64,000 nt of DNA from Prochlorococcus sp. AG-347-M23 (GCA_003278855.1 QCCU01000002.1:98587-162586); one strand, 5' to 3'. Positions 10,142 to 19,369 are shown, numbered from the stretch's first letter. Notes: generated from the letters alone by a model not told the origin. Program-made: numbers and translations.

Positions 10142-11193
10142 TTTGTTTTTAATGGAAAAGGAGATGGATATGGATTACCTTGTGGACTTAATTTTTCAAA
10201 GATTGATTCCAAAGATTGATTTATTATATTTACTTGTTTGGCTTCATTCTTAATTATTGTGTTCCTAATAAGAATTGTTTCTTGATTTTTTTCTTTGATA
10301 TTACACTCTTCGAGAAAAACATTTAATTGAGAATTTTCTTTATAGGTTTTTAAATATGAAAGAGGTGATTTTTCAAAAAATCTTTTTATAAATTCTTTTA
10401 AAATAGAATCGAATCTCTTATCCCAATATCTACTTATAGTTAAAGTATAAATTTCCTCATTTTGATAATTAATATCTTTTAAAATAGTACATAAAACTGA
10501 ATTTTCATATATTAAGGCACCACTCTTAGAGTTATTTCTTTTAAGAATATCGTCTTGATCAAAATCTAAAATATTTCTTATTAAGGGAGATTGATTTGAT
10601 CTTATGAAATTCACTATTTTTAATATATTTTGTTTATTAATGGTTTGGAATTCATTAATTAATGTATAGGCATTGGTATTTTGATTTGTAGGTTTATTTA
10701 GATCAGAACCATCCCAAAGGATTATCTCTCCTAACGGTTGAAAGCCTAATTCTCTTGAGTTTGATATGAGGTCAACATTATTTATATCTGAATTAATTAT
10801 CCAACTTGAAGTTTTGATTTCTTTTATTGAGATAGATTTTTTTATCAATCCTAAAGTTAATTGTTTATCTGTTAAAGAACACCTGCTATTAATCAACTTG
10901 GGCTTAGATATTTTTAGGCAAGTCTCTTTTTTGTTTAAAGGAAAAATATTCAAATAACCAATAATTTCGTTTCCATATATAGCAATTATGCATTTATTTT
11001 TATTTTTTTTAAGATTATTCAAGAAGATTTTTAAGTCATCAAAGGTATTGATAATTGCCATTTTTAAAAACCAATTATTCAATTCCTTATTTTTAATATC
11101 TATTAAAAGATTAATGTGCCGTATATGGAGTTCTTCAAAAGTTACTTCCATTCCTTTTTTAGATTGAAAAGAATAAGAGGTATCTTTTTTCAT
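10138..11193 (-). CDS. Conserved hypothetical protein, possible GNAT-like N-terminus
   Basis: Not recognised with confidence. 351 aa, soluble, Lys/Asn-rich. The N-terminal ~140 residues resemble an acetyltransferase layout ([15 protein letters not shown], then [19 protein letters not shown] as the beta4 strand), but the pyrophosphate loop is not clear. The C-terminal half has an [18 protein letters not shown] segment and a [11 protein letters not shown] tail. Sandwiched between the CofE-like gene (adjacent, 0 bp) and ruvX (4 bp overlap), so it belongs to that operon. Confidence 0.72.
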   Translation of the reverse strand: MKKDTSYSFQSKKGMEVTFEELHIRHINLLIDIKNKELNNWFLKMAIINTFDDLKIFLNNLKKNKNKCIIAIYGNEIIGYLNIFPLNKKETCLKISKPKLINSRCSLTDKQLTLGLIKKSISIKEIKTSSWIINSDINNVDLISNSRELGFQPLGEIILWDGSDLNKPTNQNTNAYTLINEFQTINKQNILKIVNFIRSNQSPLIRNILDFDQDDILKRNNSKSGALIYENSVLCTILKDINYQNEEIYTLTISRYWDKRFDSILKEFIKRFFEKSPLSYLKTYKENSQLNVFLEECNIKEKNQETILIRNTIIKNEAKQVNIINQSLESIFEKLSPQGNPYPSPFPLKTK

Positions 11194-12360
11194 TTACTTT
11201 TTTTCTCTTATTAATACTATAGGGGTTTTTTCATCTCCATTGCCAGCTGGATTAGATAATAAGTTTCTTTTAAGTATTTTATTCACTTTTTTATTTGAAC
11301 TTGCTAAGACTTTCACACCTCCAAGATCATTAACATCGACAACAGCAACATCTATATTTAGATAGTTCGAGACCTCCTTACAAAATAAATCCGCATTGAG
11401 AGGACCCATAACTATACTCTTGTCGTAAGGTGTAACTGTGCCGCTTATATCATCAATGAGGGATGATTCTGAACCAGTTAACCTATAAAACATACCTTTA
11501 ATCCCAACTAATTTGAAGAGACATCCAACAAATAGTGCAAAGGTTATTCTTGTGACTCCGATTCTATTTATTAATAATTGCATGCCGCAAGCTGTTGCGA
11601 GACTGCTTGTAGGGTGAAAAAAATAACATAAAGCTTTAGAAAAGAAACTATATTTTAAATTTTGAGGGGAAATATATCTATTTTGCATAATCGCTAGCGG
11701 ACTCTCACCGATAGTTAAAATATCATTATTTTCTACTATTCCTTTGCAGTATTCAACCACAGTATTTACTGGGTTATCAAAGCAACCAAGTAAATCAGTT
11801 TTAATAGCAAAAGCTTTATATTTATTATTTATTGAAATTTCAAAAACTTCTTTCGGTCTTTGTTTTTGACCATCTAAATTAATTAAGAAACAATCCTTAT
11901 TATTTGAAATACCAAAATGTCCATAGTTCTCCCAATATATTTTTAACCATAGATATTTTATTTTTTTTCTAAAATTATTATTGCTAAATTTATATATGAT
12001 TCTTACAAATAATTCTGAATTTGACTTGATAATTGTTGTTGGCCAGTAATTATTTAAATTCTTAATTTTATTATTTTCATATATATATATATCTTCTTGA
12101 TAATTTAAATTTTGGCAATATTCGTTAACTTTACTTTTAAAAAAATCTAATTCAAAATTAATATTAGAAACCATCGTCTCTTTGGTTTTACTTTTATTAG
12201 TTATTTTTAAATCAATAATTAATTCGTTTAAACCATCCTTTTTTTTGATTTTGTAATTTATAGGTATCAGATTTAACTTTGATTTGGGTGAGTTTTTAAT
12301 ATATAAATCTGAAAGAATTAAAAAAATTAAAAGAACTAAGAGGATATTTATTAATATCAT
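11194..12360 (-). CDS. CofE-like (F420-0:gamma-glutamyl ligase-related) membrane-anchored protein
   Basis: 388 aa. An N-terminal membrane anchor (residues 2-22) and about 130 residues of beta-rich lumen/periplasm-like sequence precede a C-terminal domain (about 165-385) resembling the gamma-glutamyl ligase CofE/FbiB family: KTDLLGCFDNPVNTVVEY, ENNDILTIGESPLAI, then VAVVDVNDLGG near the end. Genuine F420 synthesis is not expected here, so the substrate is unknown; the annotation rests on remembered family resemblance. ATG at 12358-12360, 9 bp after the thioredoxin-fold gene. Confidence 0.75.
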   Translation of the reverse strand: MILINILLVLLIFLILSDLYIKNSPKSKLNLIPINYKIKKKDGLNELIIDLKITNKSKTKETMVSNINFELDFFKSKVNEYCQNLNYQEDIYIYENNKIKNLNNYWPTTIIKSNSELFVRIIYKFSNNNFRKKIKYLWLKIYWENYGHFGISNNKDCFLINLDGQKQRPKEVFEISINNKYKAFAIKTDLLGCFDNPVNTVVEYCKGIVENNDILTIGESPLAIMQNRYISPQNLKYSFFSKALCYFFHPTSSLATACGMQLLINRIGVTRITFALFVGCLFKLVGIKGMFYRLTGSESSLIDDISGTVTPYDKSIVMGPLNADLFCKEVSNYLNIDVAVVDVNDLGGVKVLASSNKKVNKILKRNLLSNPAGNGDEKTPIVLIREKK

Positions 12361-12369
12361 TTTTTTAAA

Positions 12370-12918
12370 TTAATTTTTGTTTTTATCTTTTTTTTCAGAA
12401 ATAATACTGTTGTATTCATTAAAACTTTCGACAGAAAATGTCGTATCTTTTATATCAATTCCCTTTAGTTCTCCTATAACTTTGTTTAATTCATCTATAT
12501 TAATCATTCCATTTTTATCATATTGCACTTCTCCATCACTATTTAAGATAATGGTTTGTGGAATTAATCCGTTCCAATAATAATTAGGTTCATTTCTAAG
12601 ATCAGACTTTTCTTTATCCTGTAATTCATCAGTAGTTAGAGCAATGATATCTATATTATTTCTCCATATCAAATCTAAACCAGATATTATCGGAGCCATA
12701 GCTTTACTATCTGAACTGTCGTCAAGATAAAAAAATAAAACTGAGACTCTTTTATTTTTTAATGATTCCTGAAGAGTTGTCTGGGGAGGAACAATAGCCC
12801 CATTACCTGCGTATATAGGAAAGATGTTGCCATCGTAACTATCAGAATCTCTGGAGGCATTTGCTTTATAAGGACTTAAGAAAATTAATGCTATTAGGAT
12901 CCATTGAACTATTTTCAT
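12370..12918 (-). CDS. Thioredoxin-fold thylakoid/lumenal protein lacking CxxC
   Basis: 182 aa with an N-terminal signal sequence (about 1-21, ending KANA). The thioredoxin-like fold begins at VSVLFFYLDDSSDSK; the position normally occupied by CxxC reads SDSKAM, so classical dithiol redox activity is not expected. The cis-Pro loop is LIPQTIILNSDGEV. Cyanobacterial homologues are, from memory, annotated as thylakoid photosystem I accumulation factors; that role is not demonstrated by this sequence. It is 14 bp from the DUF3685 gene and 9 bp from the CofE-like gene. Confidence 0.78.
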   Translation of the reverse strand: MKIVQWILIALIFLSPYKANASRDSDSYDGNIFPIYAGNGAIVPPQTTLQESLKNKRVSVLFFYLDDSSDSKAMAPIISGLDLIWRNNIDIIALTTDELQDKEKSDLRNEPNYYWNGLIPQTIILNSDGEVQYDKNGMINIDELNKVIGELKGIDIKDTTFSVESFNEYNSIISEKKDKNKN

Positions 12919-12932
12919 TAAAGTTTAAAAAC

Positions 12933-14549
12933 TTACTTTGAACTTGATCTTCCTAATCCTTGAAGGATTCCTTTCCCAACTAAACCGATAGCTTTGCCAA
13001 CGACCTTTGTAAGGAAAGTTACGAAAAGATTACCGATATATTTTACAGCAACTTCTAACTGAGGTGTTACGGCATCTCTTATCTCAACTAACAATGTAAC
13101 TTGTTTTTGTAGCCATTCTAGATTCTCTAATTCTTTCTCCCTATTTTCATTTTTGAAGTATCGGGTAAATTTTTTATCGATAATATCAATATATTCTCGT
13201 TTACTCTCATACAAGTAGATAGGCATATAAATATAGTCATGCCAGCGATTGTAGTTATTAATATTATTTCTAAATCTTTCAAAATTTCTTGTCGATTGTA
13301 ATTCGGGATTTATAAGTACAGTCCTCAATTCAGGCCAAGAAGAACAAATATTAAAGATCTCAGAAGCTAATAAATTACAGTTCCTTATTGTCCAGTTTGA
13401 AATAATATTTTCAAGGATCAAAAACGATTCTGTTTCATATAGAGGGAGTAATTTCCCATCATAGTCAAGAGCTTCATTTTTAATAATTGGCTCAATAAAC
13501 ATAATTGATTCATGTGATTCTCTATCTATCTCTTCGCAACTTACCTCACTATAAATAAAATCATTTATTGAAATAGATTCGCCTCCTTTTTTTAATCGAA
13601 AATAACTGTCTGTGATATTTGAAATTGTATTAACTTTAAGTTCTTTTATAAGAGAATTTAAATCATCTTTAAAATCTTTCTCTTTATAGTTTTCCTTAAT
13701 ATTTTTGACTAAATTATCTAACTCATCTAACATTTTGCAAATTAGTCGCGAAATGAATTCTTTCTTTATTCCAGAGAGAATTATTGATGAATTATTAAAT
13801 TCAACCTGTAAGTTAGTTGAGCTATACCTTTCTTTTAGTCTATCTAAAATCAAATTCCATATTTCTGCGGTGTTTTTATCTTTAATGAAAACAGTGTTCT
13901 TATTTTCAAGATTAATTTTATTTTCAGTGTAAACTGCCTCTGTATAAAGTTCTAGTGAATTACCCCATAAGAAAATTAGAAAAGATTTTGCAGTAATAAG
14001 TTCTCTTAATCTTCCTTTTAAAATGAATTTATAAAATTCTGGTGTTGAATCAGAGTTGACATATTTGAATATATAGTTAATTTCAGAATCTATTTGTTTA
14101 AGACCTGAAGTTAGAATTTTTTGACTAAAAGAGAGAGGCTTATTTTTGTTTAATTGAACTCGGGAATTATTTTCAATATCAAATACCCTTCCTCCATTTA
14201 AAATGGTATCAATAGATTCAAGAACTTTTTCTGCACTGGGATTTAAAAGAAAACCTTCAGCATTTAACGATGGGGGGGTATTTGATTCATAAACAAGTTC
14301 GCCAGAGAGAATTATAAGAAACTTTGACTCATCATATCTTTCTCTTAATTTTAATAATTCTAACCTTATAAGATCTTCTGATTGGAAATTAAGAACATTC
14401 CATATAACTAAATCTGGAGTTTTATCACCTGTTCCATTATTAAAATTAATTTCTAAATTTTTGTCTAGTGATGATAACTTAAGCGATAAAGATTCCGCTA
14501 TTAAGCTTGGAGCAATAATCAATATCGATTTTTTTGAAATTAATTCCAA
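12933..14549 (-). CDS. DUF3685 / Ycf55-family protein
   Basis: 538 aa, unknown function; the family is shared by cyanobacteria and red-lineage plastids (Ycf55). Residues 1-125 look like a degenerate response-regulator receiver: ILIIAPSLIAESLSLKL, DLVIWNVLN at the phospho-acceptor position, then NTPPSLNAEGFLLNPSAEKV resembling receiver beta5. Residues ~150-538 form the DUF3685 part, ending in a region with weakly hydrophobic glycine-rich helices (VVGKAIGLVGKGILQGLG). The start is TTG at 14547-14549. Confidence 0.8.
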   Translation of the reverse strand: MELISKKSILIIAPSLIAESLSLKLSSLDKNLEINFNNGTGDKTPDLVIWNVLNFQSEDLIRLELLKLRERYDESKFLIILSGELVYESNTPPSLNAEGFLLNPSAEKVLESIDTILNGGRVFDIENNSRVQLNKNKPLSFSQKILTSGLKQIDSEINYIFKYVNSDSTPEFYKFILKGRLRELITAKSFLIFLWGNSLELYTEAVYTENKINLENKNTVFIKDKNTAEIWNLILDRLKERYSSTNLQVEFNNSSIILSGIKKEFISRLICKMLDELDNLVKNIKENYKEKDFKDDLNSLIKELKVNTISNITDSYFRLKKGGESISINDFIYSEVSCEEIDRESHESIMFIEPIIKNEALDYDGKLLPLYETESFLILENIISNWTIRNCNLLASEIFNICSSWPELRTVLINPELQSTRNFERFRNNINNYNRWHDYIYMPIYLYESKREYIDIIDKKFTRYFKNENREKELENLEWLQKQVTLLVEIRDAVTPQLEVAVKYIGNLFVTFLTKVVGKAIGLVGKGILQGLGRSSSK

Positions 14550-14628
14550 GACTAGATTTCTTATCTCTTATACAAAATTAACTAACAATTACTGCAAACA
14601 CCAGCCTTAAATCAATTTTTATACTCTT

Positions 14629-15396
14629 TTAAGCGTAGTAATTTGTGTTTAAATCAATGTCATTTAATCTCTCTGCTGACAATATATTATTCGCTTCGTT
14701 TATCGTAAATTTATTTTCATATAGAGCTTTACCTACTATTACTCCAAATAGTCCAGAGTTTTCAAATTTTACTAGGGATAATAAATCAGAAATTGAACCA
14801 ACACCTCCTGAGGCTATTACTGGAATATCTGTAATTTCAAGTATGCTTTTTATGAATTCTTCATTTGTCCCTTCTAAAGTCCCATCTGTATTTATATCTG
14901 TAACAATAAAACTAGCAATTTTAAATGAAGAAAACTCCTTTACTAGATCTGTGGCAAAAATATTAGATTGCTCAAGCCACCCCCTTGTACTAACTTTTCC
15001 ATCTTTTGCATCTATCCCAACAATTATCCTTCCAGGGAATTTATTTGATAAGTCTTTAACTAGTTCTTTATTTTCTATTGCAGAGGTTCCCATGATAACT
15101 CTCTCAATACCATAAGAAAATAATTGTTCTATCCTTTCTTGAGACCTTATACCCCCACCTATTTGAATAGGTATGTTTACTGTTTTTGCAATCTTTTTTA
15201 TTGATTTATCGTTTGTTGGGGATCCAGTTTTTGCAGCATCCAAATCAACTATATGTATATATTTTGCTCCTTCGCTTTCCCAAAATTTAGCTTGCTCATG
15301 AGGCTCTTTTGTGAAGTCTTTTCTTTTATTAAAGTCGCCTTTAAAAAGCCTTACACACTTGCCATTCATTAAATCAATTGCTGGTATTAGGTCCAT
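14629..15396 (-). CDS. hisA: Phosphoribosylformimino-5-aminoimidazole carboxamide ribotide isomerase
   Basis: Fourth step of histidine synthesis (ProFAR to PRFAR), a TIM barrel of 255 aa. The general base Asp8 is in LIPAIDLMNGKCVRLF; the second catalytic Asp is in IIVGIDAKDGKV; phosphate-binding loops are GGGIRS and ASGGVGSISDL. ATG at 15394-15396. Divergent from the epimerase gene, with about 92 bp between them. Confidence 0.97.
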   Translation of the reverse strand: MDLIPAIDLMNGKCVRLFKGDFNKRKDFTKEPHEQAKFWESEGAKYIHIVDLDAAKTGSPTNDKSIKKIAKTVNIPIQIGGGIRSQERIEQLFSYGIERVIMGTSAIENKELVKDLSNKFPGRIIVGIDAKDGKVSTRGWLEQSNIFATDLVKEFSSFKIASFIVTDINTDGTLEGTNEEFIKSILEITDIPVIASGGVGSISDLLSLVKFENSGLFGVIVGKALYENKFTINEANNILSAERLNDIDLNTNYYA

Positions 15397-15488
15397 AGAA
15401 TCATCCTTTTCATTAATTACTTATTAGTAGTACTATTCAATATGTAATTCTATTTAAGATTACTACTTCAGTTAAATATTTTTTGAAT

Positions 15489-16409
15489 ATGAAAATTCTT
15501 GTAATGGGTGGCACTAGATTTGTTGGCAAGTCTTTGGTTGGAAAGTTATTAAGTAAAAATTATGATATTGATATTTTCACGAGAGGTAATAAAAGAAATC
15601 CTGAAAAAACAAATTTAATTAAGGGTGATAGAAATAATTCAGAAGATATCGTCAAGCTAAGAAATGAAAAGTATGATGTTGTTTTTGATATTTCTGGACG
15701 AGAGTTAGAACAAACCAAACTTCTTATAGAAAATTTAGATAACTCTTTCAAGAGATATATATATGTAAGCTCTGCAGGTGTTTATAAAGATAATTCTGAA
15801 CTACCCTTATCCGAAGTTGATCCAATTGATCCAGAAAGTAGGCACAAAGGAAAGTTTCAGACAGAAAATTGGTTAAAAAAACAAAAAATTCCTTTTACAA
15901 GTTTTAGACCTACTTATATTTATGGACCAGGAAATTATAATAAAATTGAAAATTGGTTTTTTGAAAGGTTGTTTACTAAAAAATCTATACCAATTCCTGG
16001 TGACGGTTCTTTAATTACTCAGCTAGGCCATGTTTCGGATCTAACTGATGTAATGATTAGGTGCATAAATTTTGAAAATTCCAAAAATAATATTTACAAT
16101 TGTTCAGGTGAAAAAGGAGTAACCATAAAGGGTTTAATTTATTTATGTGCGAATGTTCTTGGATTAAACCAAAATGAGATTTCTTTGAGAACATTTGATT
16201 ATCAAAAATTAGATCCTAAATCTCGAAAGGGATTTCCAATTAGATTAAATCATTATCAGACTGATATCTCTAAGATAAAACGTGATTTAGAGTGGGCGCC
16301 AACTTTTGATTTACTTAACGGTCTAAAGGATAGTTTTGTGAATGATTTTAATAATAAAAAGAGTGAGGAGTTTGATGAAAATTCAGATAATATTCTTTTT
16401 AATTCTTAA
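15489..16409 (+). CDS. NAD-dependent epimerase/dehydratase-like protein (CSP41-like)
   Basis: Extended short-chain dehydrogenase fold, 306 aa from ATG 15489 (a TTG two codons upstream is less likely). The dinucleotide loop is GGTRFVGKSL, then FRPTYIYGPGN in the substrate region. The usual YxxxK is not intact: YVSSAGVYKDN supplies Tyr but no Lys three residues later. Homologues in plants (CSP41) bind chloroplast mRNA, so an RNA role is possible. The 3' end overlaps convergent pgsA by 27 bp. Confidence 0.85.
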   Translation: MKILVMGGTRFVGKSLVGKLLSKNYDIDIFTRGNKRNPEKTNLIKGDRNNSEDIVKLRNEKYDVVFDISGRELEQTKLLIENLDNSFKRYIYVSSAGVYKDNSELPLSEVDPIDPESRHKGKFQTENWLKKQKIPFTSFRPTYIYGPGNYNKIENWFFERLFTKKSIPIPGDGSLITQLGHVSDLTDVMIRCINFENSKNNIYNCSGEKGVTIKGLIYLCANVLGLNQNEISLRTFDYQKLDPKSRKGFPIRLNHYQTDISKIKRDLEWAPTFDLLNGLKDSFVNDFNNKKSEEFDENSDNILFNS

Positions 16410-16922
16410 ATAGCCTAATAAAGTCACTAAGGTCAGGATGAATCCTAACCAATAAAAAATTAAAGCCAAATTATTCAATAAGGTAATTTTTAATGGTGTA
16501 AAGAAGGTAATTACTGAAATAAAAAAGAAAAATGTTTTATATTTTCCTAACATTGATGCAGGCAAACCGTCTTTTGTAGAGTTCCTTAGGCTAGAGATAA
16601 TTAATTCTCTAAATAAAATTAATGACAAAGACCAAAAGGGTATAAAATTATTTTTACAAAGGAAGGTCAAAGGAATTAAATAGAATACTTTATCGCTTAA
16701 GGGATCAAGGATAGCTCCTAATCTGGTTTTAAGATTAAATTTCCTTGCAATTAACCCGTCAAAATAATCAGTTAATCCTCCAATAATAATCAATATAAAG
16801 ACATAAAAAGGTCTGTTAATTTCCAAAAAAAGTATTAATGGAAATACAAGGAAAAGGCGAGATATCGATAATAAATTGGGAATATTCAATGTCAAATTTT
16901 TAAGATTTTTTCTTAATAACAA
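16383..16922 (-). CDS. pgsA: CDP-diacylglycerol-glycerol-3-phosphate 3-phosphatidyltransferase
   Basis: Makes phosphatidylglycerol-phosphate, the precursor of phosphatidylglycerol, an essential thylakoid lipid. 179 aa, several membrane segments. The CDP-alcohol phosphotransferase signature D-x2-D-G-x2-A-R-x8-G-x3-D-x3-D is complete (DYFDGLIAR then GAILDPLSD). No ATG is available near the start, so TTG at 16920-16922 is used. Overlaps the epimerase gene tail-to-tail. Confidence 0.94.
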   Translation of the reverse strand: MLLRKNLKNLTLNIPNLLSISRLFLVFPLILFLEINRPFYVFILIIIGGLTDYFDGLIARKFNLKTRLGAILDPLSDKVFYLIPLTFLCKNNFIPFWSLSLILFRELIISSLRNSTKDGLPASMLGKYKTFFFFISVITFFTPLKITLLNNLALIFYWLGFILTLVTLLGYLRIKKNII

Positions 16923-17106
16923 ATTAGTTTTTGTATATAAAAAATATATTACACTCTCAACAAGCTTAAATTTTAAGTAAAAATTTTAAATGGTTTTTGA
17001 TGCAAGATTCTAAAATTTAATTTAAATCTGAATCCTAAAGATTATAAACTCAACTTCTCTTTATGAATGATGATGTTTTATATTACAAAATTATTCCTTA
17101 CATCTA

Positions 17107-17718
17107 ATGCAGCCTCATAGCCTAAAGCTATCTCCAGAATCTGATTTGATAAATTCAATTAAAGAATATTCTTTATCGAATAATTTATACGGGTATGTTT
17201 CTGGAGTGGTTGGTAATCTAAGAACAGTTTGTATTCAATGCCCAGGTAATCAAGAGATAAATAAATTTGAAGGAAATCTAGAAATAGTTTCTTTAAACGG
17301 ACATTTTAATAAAGGAGATGTTCATTTACATTTGAGTTTTGCAGATGAGGGATGTAATGTGTTTGGCGGGCATCTAGAGGAGGGATGTATTGTAAAAAAA
17401 GGTACTGATATACTTTTACTTTCTTTTGAACAGAAAATTATTAATATCTCAAATCATGATTTAATAACTAATGAATCACGTGTAAAAGCATATATTTTAA
17501 AGGATTGTCCTTGGTCTAAAAGAGCAATTAGATTGCTTAATTCTTTATCTATCCCTCATGAAGTTGCTCTAATAGACAATGATGAGAGCTTTCAAAAAAT
17601 TATGGCTCAAAGTAGCCATAATACTTTCCCTCAAATATTTTTGGATAATAAATTTTTTGGGGGATATGATGAACTTTCAGAACAAGCAAAATTGGATAAC
17701 TTAATTTCATTTAAGTAA
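17107..17718 (+). CDS. PPC (DUF296) domain-glutaredoxin fusion protein
   Basis: 203 aa with two domains. Residues ~5-115 are a PPC/DUF296 domain with the hallmark DVHLHLSFADEGCNVFGGHL (71-90). Residues ~125-203 are a glutaredoxin: CPWS active site at 134-137 (single Cys), TFPQIFLD cis-Pro loop (173-180) and FGGYDEL glutathione-binding GG. The lone Cys suggests a monothiol glutaredoxin, a group often linked to Fe-S cluster handling. Convergent with the 62-aa gene, 10 bp apart. Confidence 0.88.
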   Translation: MQPHSLKLSPESDLINSIKEYSLSNNLYGYVSGVVGNLRTVCIQCPGNQEINKFEGNLEIVSLNGHFNKGDVHLHLSFADEGCNVFGGHLEEGCIVKKGTDILLLSFEQKIINISNHDLITNESRVKAYILKDCPWSKRAIRLLNSLSIPHEVALIDNDESFQKIMAQSSHNTFPQIFLDNKFFGGYDELSEQAKLDNLISFK

Positions 17719-17728
17719 TCTAAATTTT

Positions 17729-17917
17729 TTAACTATCACGATTAGTAAGCTTTTCAGCAACTAATTCGTCCTCTAACTGCTTTATTAATCTTGATACAAG
17801 ACTTTGAAATTCTGGTTGACAACCTTTAAATGCAGCTTTATGTCTTATTGGCTCATTTCTAGTTCTTAAATCAGTAAGCATTAATTGTAATGCGTCAATT
17901 TTGGGATTTATTTTCAT
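17729..17917 (-). CDS. Small conserved hypothetical protein
   Basis: 62 aa, soluble and mostly helical (ALQLMLTDLRTRNEP; FQSLVSRLIKQLEDELVAEK). Not recognised. ATG at 17915-17917. Ends 10 bp from the PPC-glutaredoxin gene (convergent) and lies 26 bp downstream of the SDR gene on the same strand, so it may be in that operon. Confidence 0.65.
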   Translation of the reverse strand: MKINPKIDALQLMLTDLRTRNEPIRHKAAFKGCQPEFQSLVSRLIKQLEDELVAEKLTNRDS

Positions 17918-17943
17918 AGTTTTAATTAATATATTTACATCTT

Positions 17944-18603
17944 TTAAATCATTTGCATAGCTTTTTTAAAAGATATCTTTTTATTATCATTTGAGCTTGT
18001 AACTTCTATTAATTTATTTATGGATTCTTTGTTTTTTAAAGAATCTATACAACATCGCGCAACTAATCTTCTTGGTATTGATCCATTAACTTGAGTATCT
18101 TCTTTTGAATAATTTATATTTTCTGATTTAATATCTTCATTTTCCTTTAATCCTCCAGGTCTAATAATAGTCCATTCAAAATTTGAATTTCGTAGAAAGT
18201 TTTCGCCTAATTTCTTCCAAATAAGAATTAAACCAAATAAGTTTAATGGATGAAATAATTTACCAGTACAAAGGGAACTAACTAAAATAACTCTTTTAAT
18301 ACCAACTCTTTTGCAACTCTCTAATTGCCTGTATACACCTAATGCATCAACCTTTGCAGGACCAGTTAAATCTAATGATGCTCTAGCTCCAGTCGCAATT
18401 ATCAAAGCATCAATATCTTTTAAAGCTTCATCAAGTTCCCCTTTTTTGTCTAAAGAAACCCTAATTGTTTCTAAACACTCTAGTTCTGCTGAAACTTTTG
18501 AATTTTTTCTGATGATTTGTCTTACTTTATATCCTTTCTTAACTGCTTCTTCTGAAATTCTATAACCTGTCTTCCCCGATGCACCAGTAATTGCTATTTT
18601 CAT
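17944..18603 (-). CDS. NAD(P)-binding atypical SDR-family protein
   Basis: 219 aa Rossmann-fold protein. GASGKTGYRI at residues 7-16 is the atypical-SDR dinucleotide loop, ALIIATGARASLDLTGP the beta4 region, VILVSSLCTGKL the beta5 serine strand, and WTIIRPGGL the late conserved strand. The group includes Tic62 and NAD(P)H-binding isomerase-like proteins; the substrate is unknown. ATG at 18601-18603. Confidence 0.85.
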   Translation of the reverse strand: MKIAITGASGKTGYRISEEAVKKGYKVRQIIRKNSKVSAELECLETIRVSLDKKGELDEALKDIDALIIATGARASLDLTGPAKVDALGVYRQLESCKRVGIKRVILVSSLCTGKLFHPLNLFGLILIWKKLGENFLRNSNFEWTIIRPGGLKENEDIKSENINYSKEDTQVNGSIPRRLVARCCIDSLKNKESINKLIEVTSSNDNKKISFKKAMQMI

Positions 18604-18638
18604 GATTAAAAAACTAATTTTAATATTATATAAATTTC

Positions 18639-19292
18639 TTAAGGCTTTTTACATATAAATTTCTTTTTTCTTTTGGGATAAAGAGTGCGACATAAATAAC
18701 ATTTTGTTCCATCACAGCCTCTTGCTGTACAGTATTCTCTGCCATAAAAGATTATTTGCAAATGTAAAGTATTCCAATCATTAACAGGAAATATTTTTTT
18801 TAGGTCTTTTTCTGTTTGAACTACGCTATCGCCATTTGATAGGCCCCATCTTTGTGCCAACCTGTGTATGTGAGTATCGACTGGGAATGAGGGTATTTTA
18901 AACACTTGAGACATTACAACTGATGCTGTTTTATGACCTACCCCTGGAAGAGATTCAAGCTTCTCAAAAGAATCTGGGACCGTACCATTATGCTTCTCAA
19001 GCAATAATTTAGATAAATTATAGATGTTCTTTGATTTTTGATTGGATAGACCAAGAAATTTGATGTATTCGTAAATGCCATTAATACCTAGCTGCATCAT
19101 CTTTTCTGGATTATCTGCAACTTTAAATAAGCTTTTTGTTAATTCATTAACCTTTTTATCTGTTGATTGAGCACTTAAAACTACGGCGACTAGAAGTGTA
19201 TATGCATTTGTATGATCAAGGGGTATTGGAGGCGATGGATATAGCTTTTTGAGTTCCTTGCGTATTATTTCTGCTCTTTCAGACTTTCTCAT
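18639..19292 (-). CDS. nth: Endonuclease III
   Basis: DNA glycosylase/AP lyase for oxidised pyrimidines in base-excision repair. 217 aa. The helix-hairpin-helix LPGVGHKTA carries the catalytic Lys121, and FPVDTHIHRLAQRWG carries Asp139. Four cysteines at 188, 193, 198 and 201 presumably hold the 4Fe-4S cluster, but spaced C-x4-C-x4-C-x2-C instead of the E. coli C-x6-C-x2-C-x5-C. ATG at 19290-19292. Confidence 0.95.
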   Translation of the reverse strand: MRKSERAEIIRKELKKLYPSPPIPLDHTNAYTLLVAVVLSAQSTDKKVNELTKSLFKVADNPEKMMQLGINGIYEYIKFLGLSNQKSKNIYNLSKLLLEKHNGTVPDSFEKLESLPGVGHKTASVVMSQVFKIPSFPVDTHIHRLAQRWGLSNGDSVVQTEKDLKKIFPVNDWNTLHLQIIFYGREYCTARGCDGTKCYLCRTLYPKRKKKFICKKP

Positions 19293-19312
19293 TAAATTTG
19301 AAAATTAAATGG

Positions 19313-19328
19313 TGTATAAAATTATACA
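19313..19328. promoter_or_regulatory. 16-bp palindrome, possible operator
   Basis: TGTATAAAATTATACA is a 7-2-7 inverted repeat in the 77-bp gap between divergent nth and the FutC-like ABC gene, 42 bp before the latter's TTG. The symmetry suits a dimeric regulator, but the region is very A+T-rich, so chance is a real alternative. Confidence 0.3.
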
Positions 19329-19369
19329 TGGGATTTTTTAGGTGAATATTTTCTGCTAACTTAATATAT

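Noticed and set aside
14645..15115. Plus-strand 156-aa frame
   Set aside because: Antisense to hisA; no independent motif.
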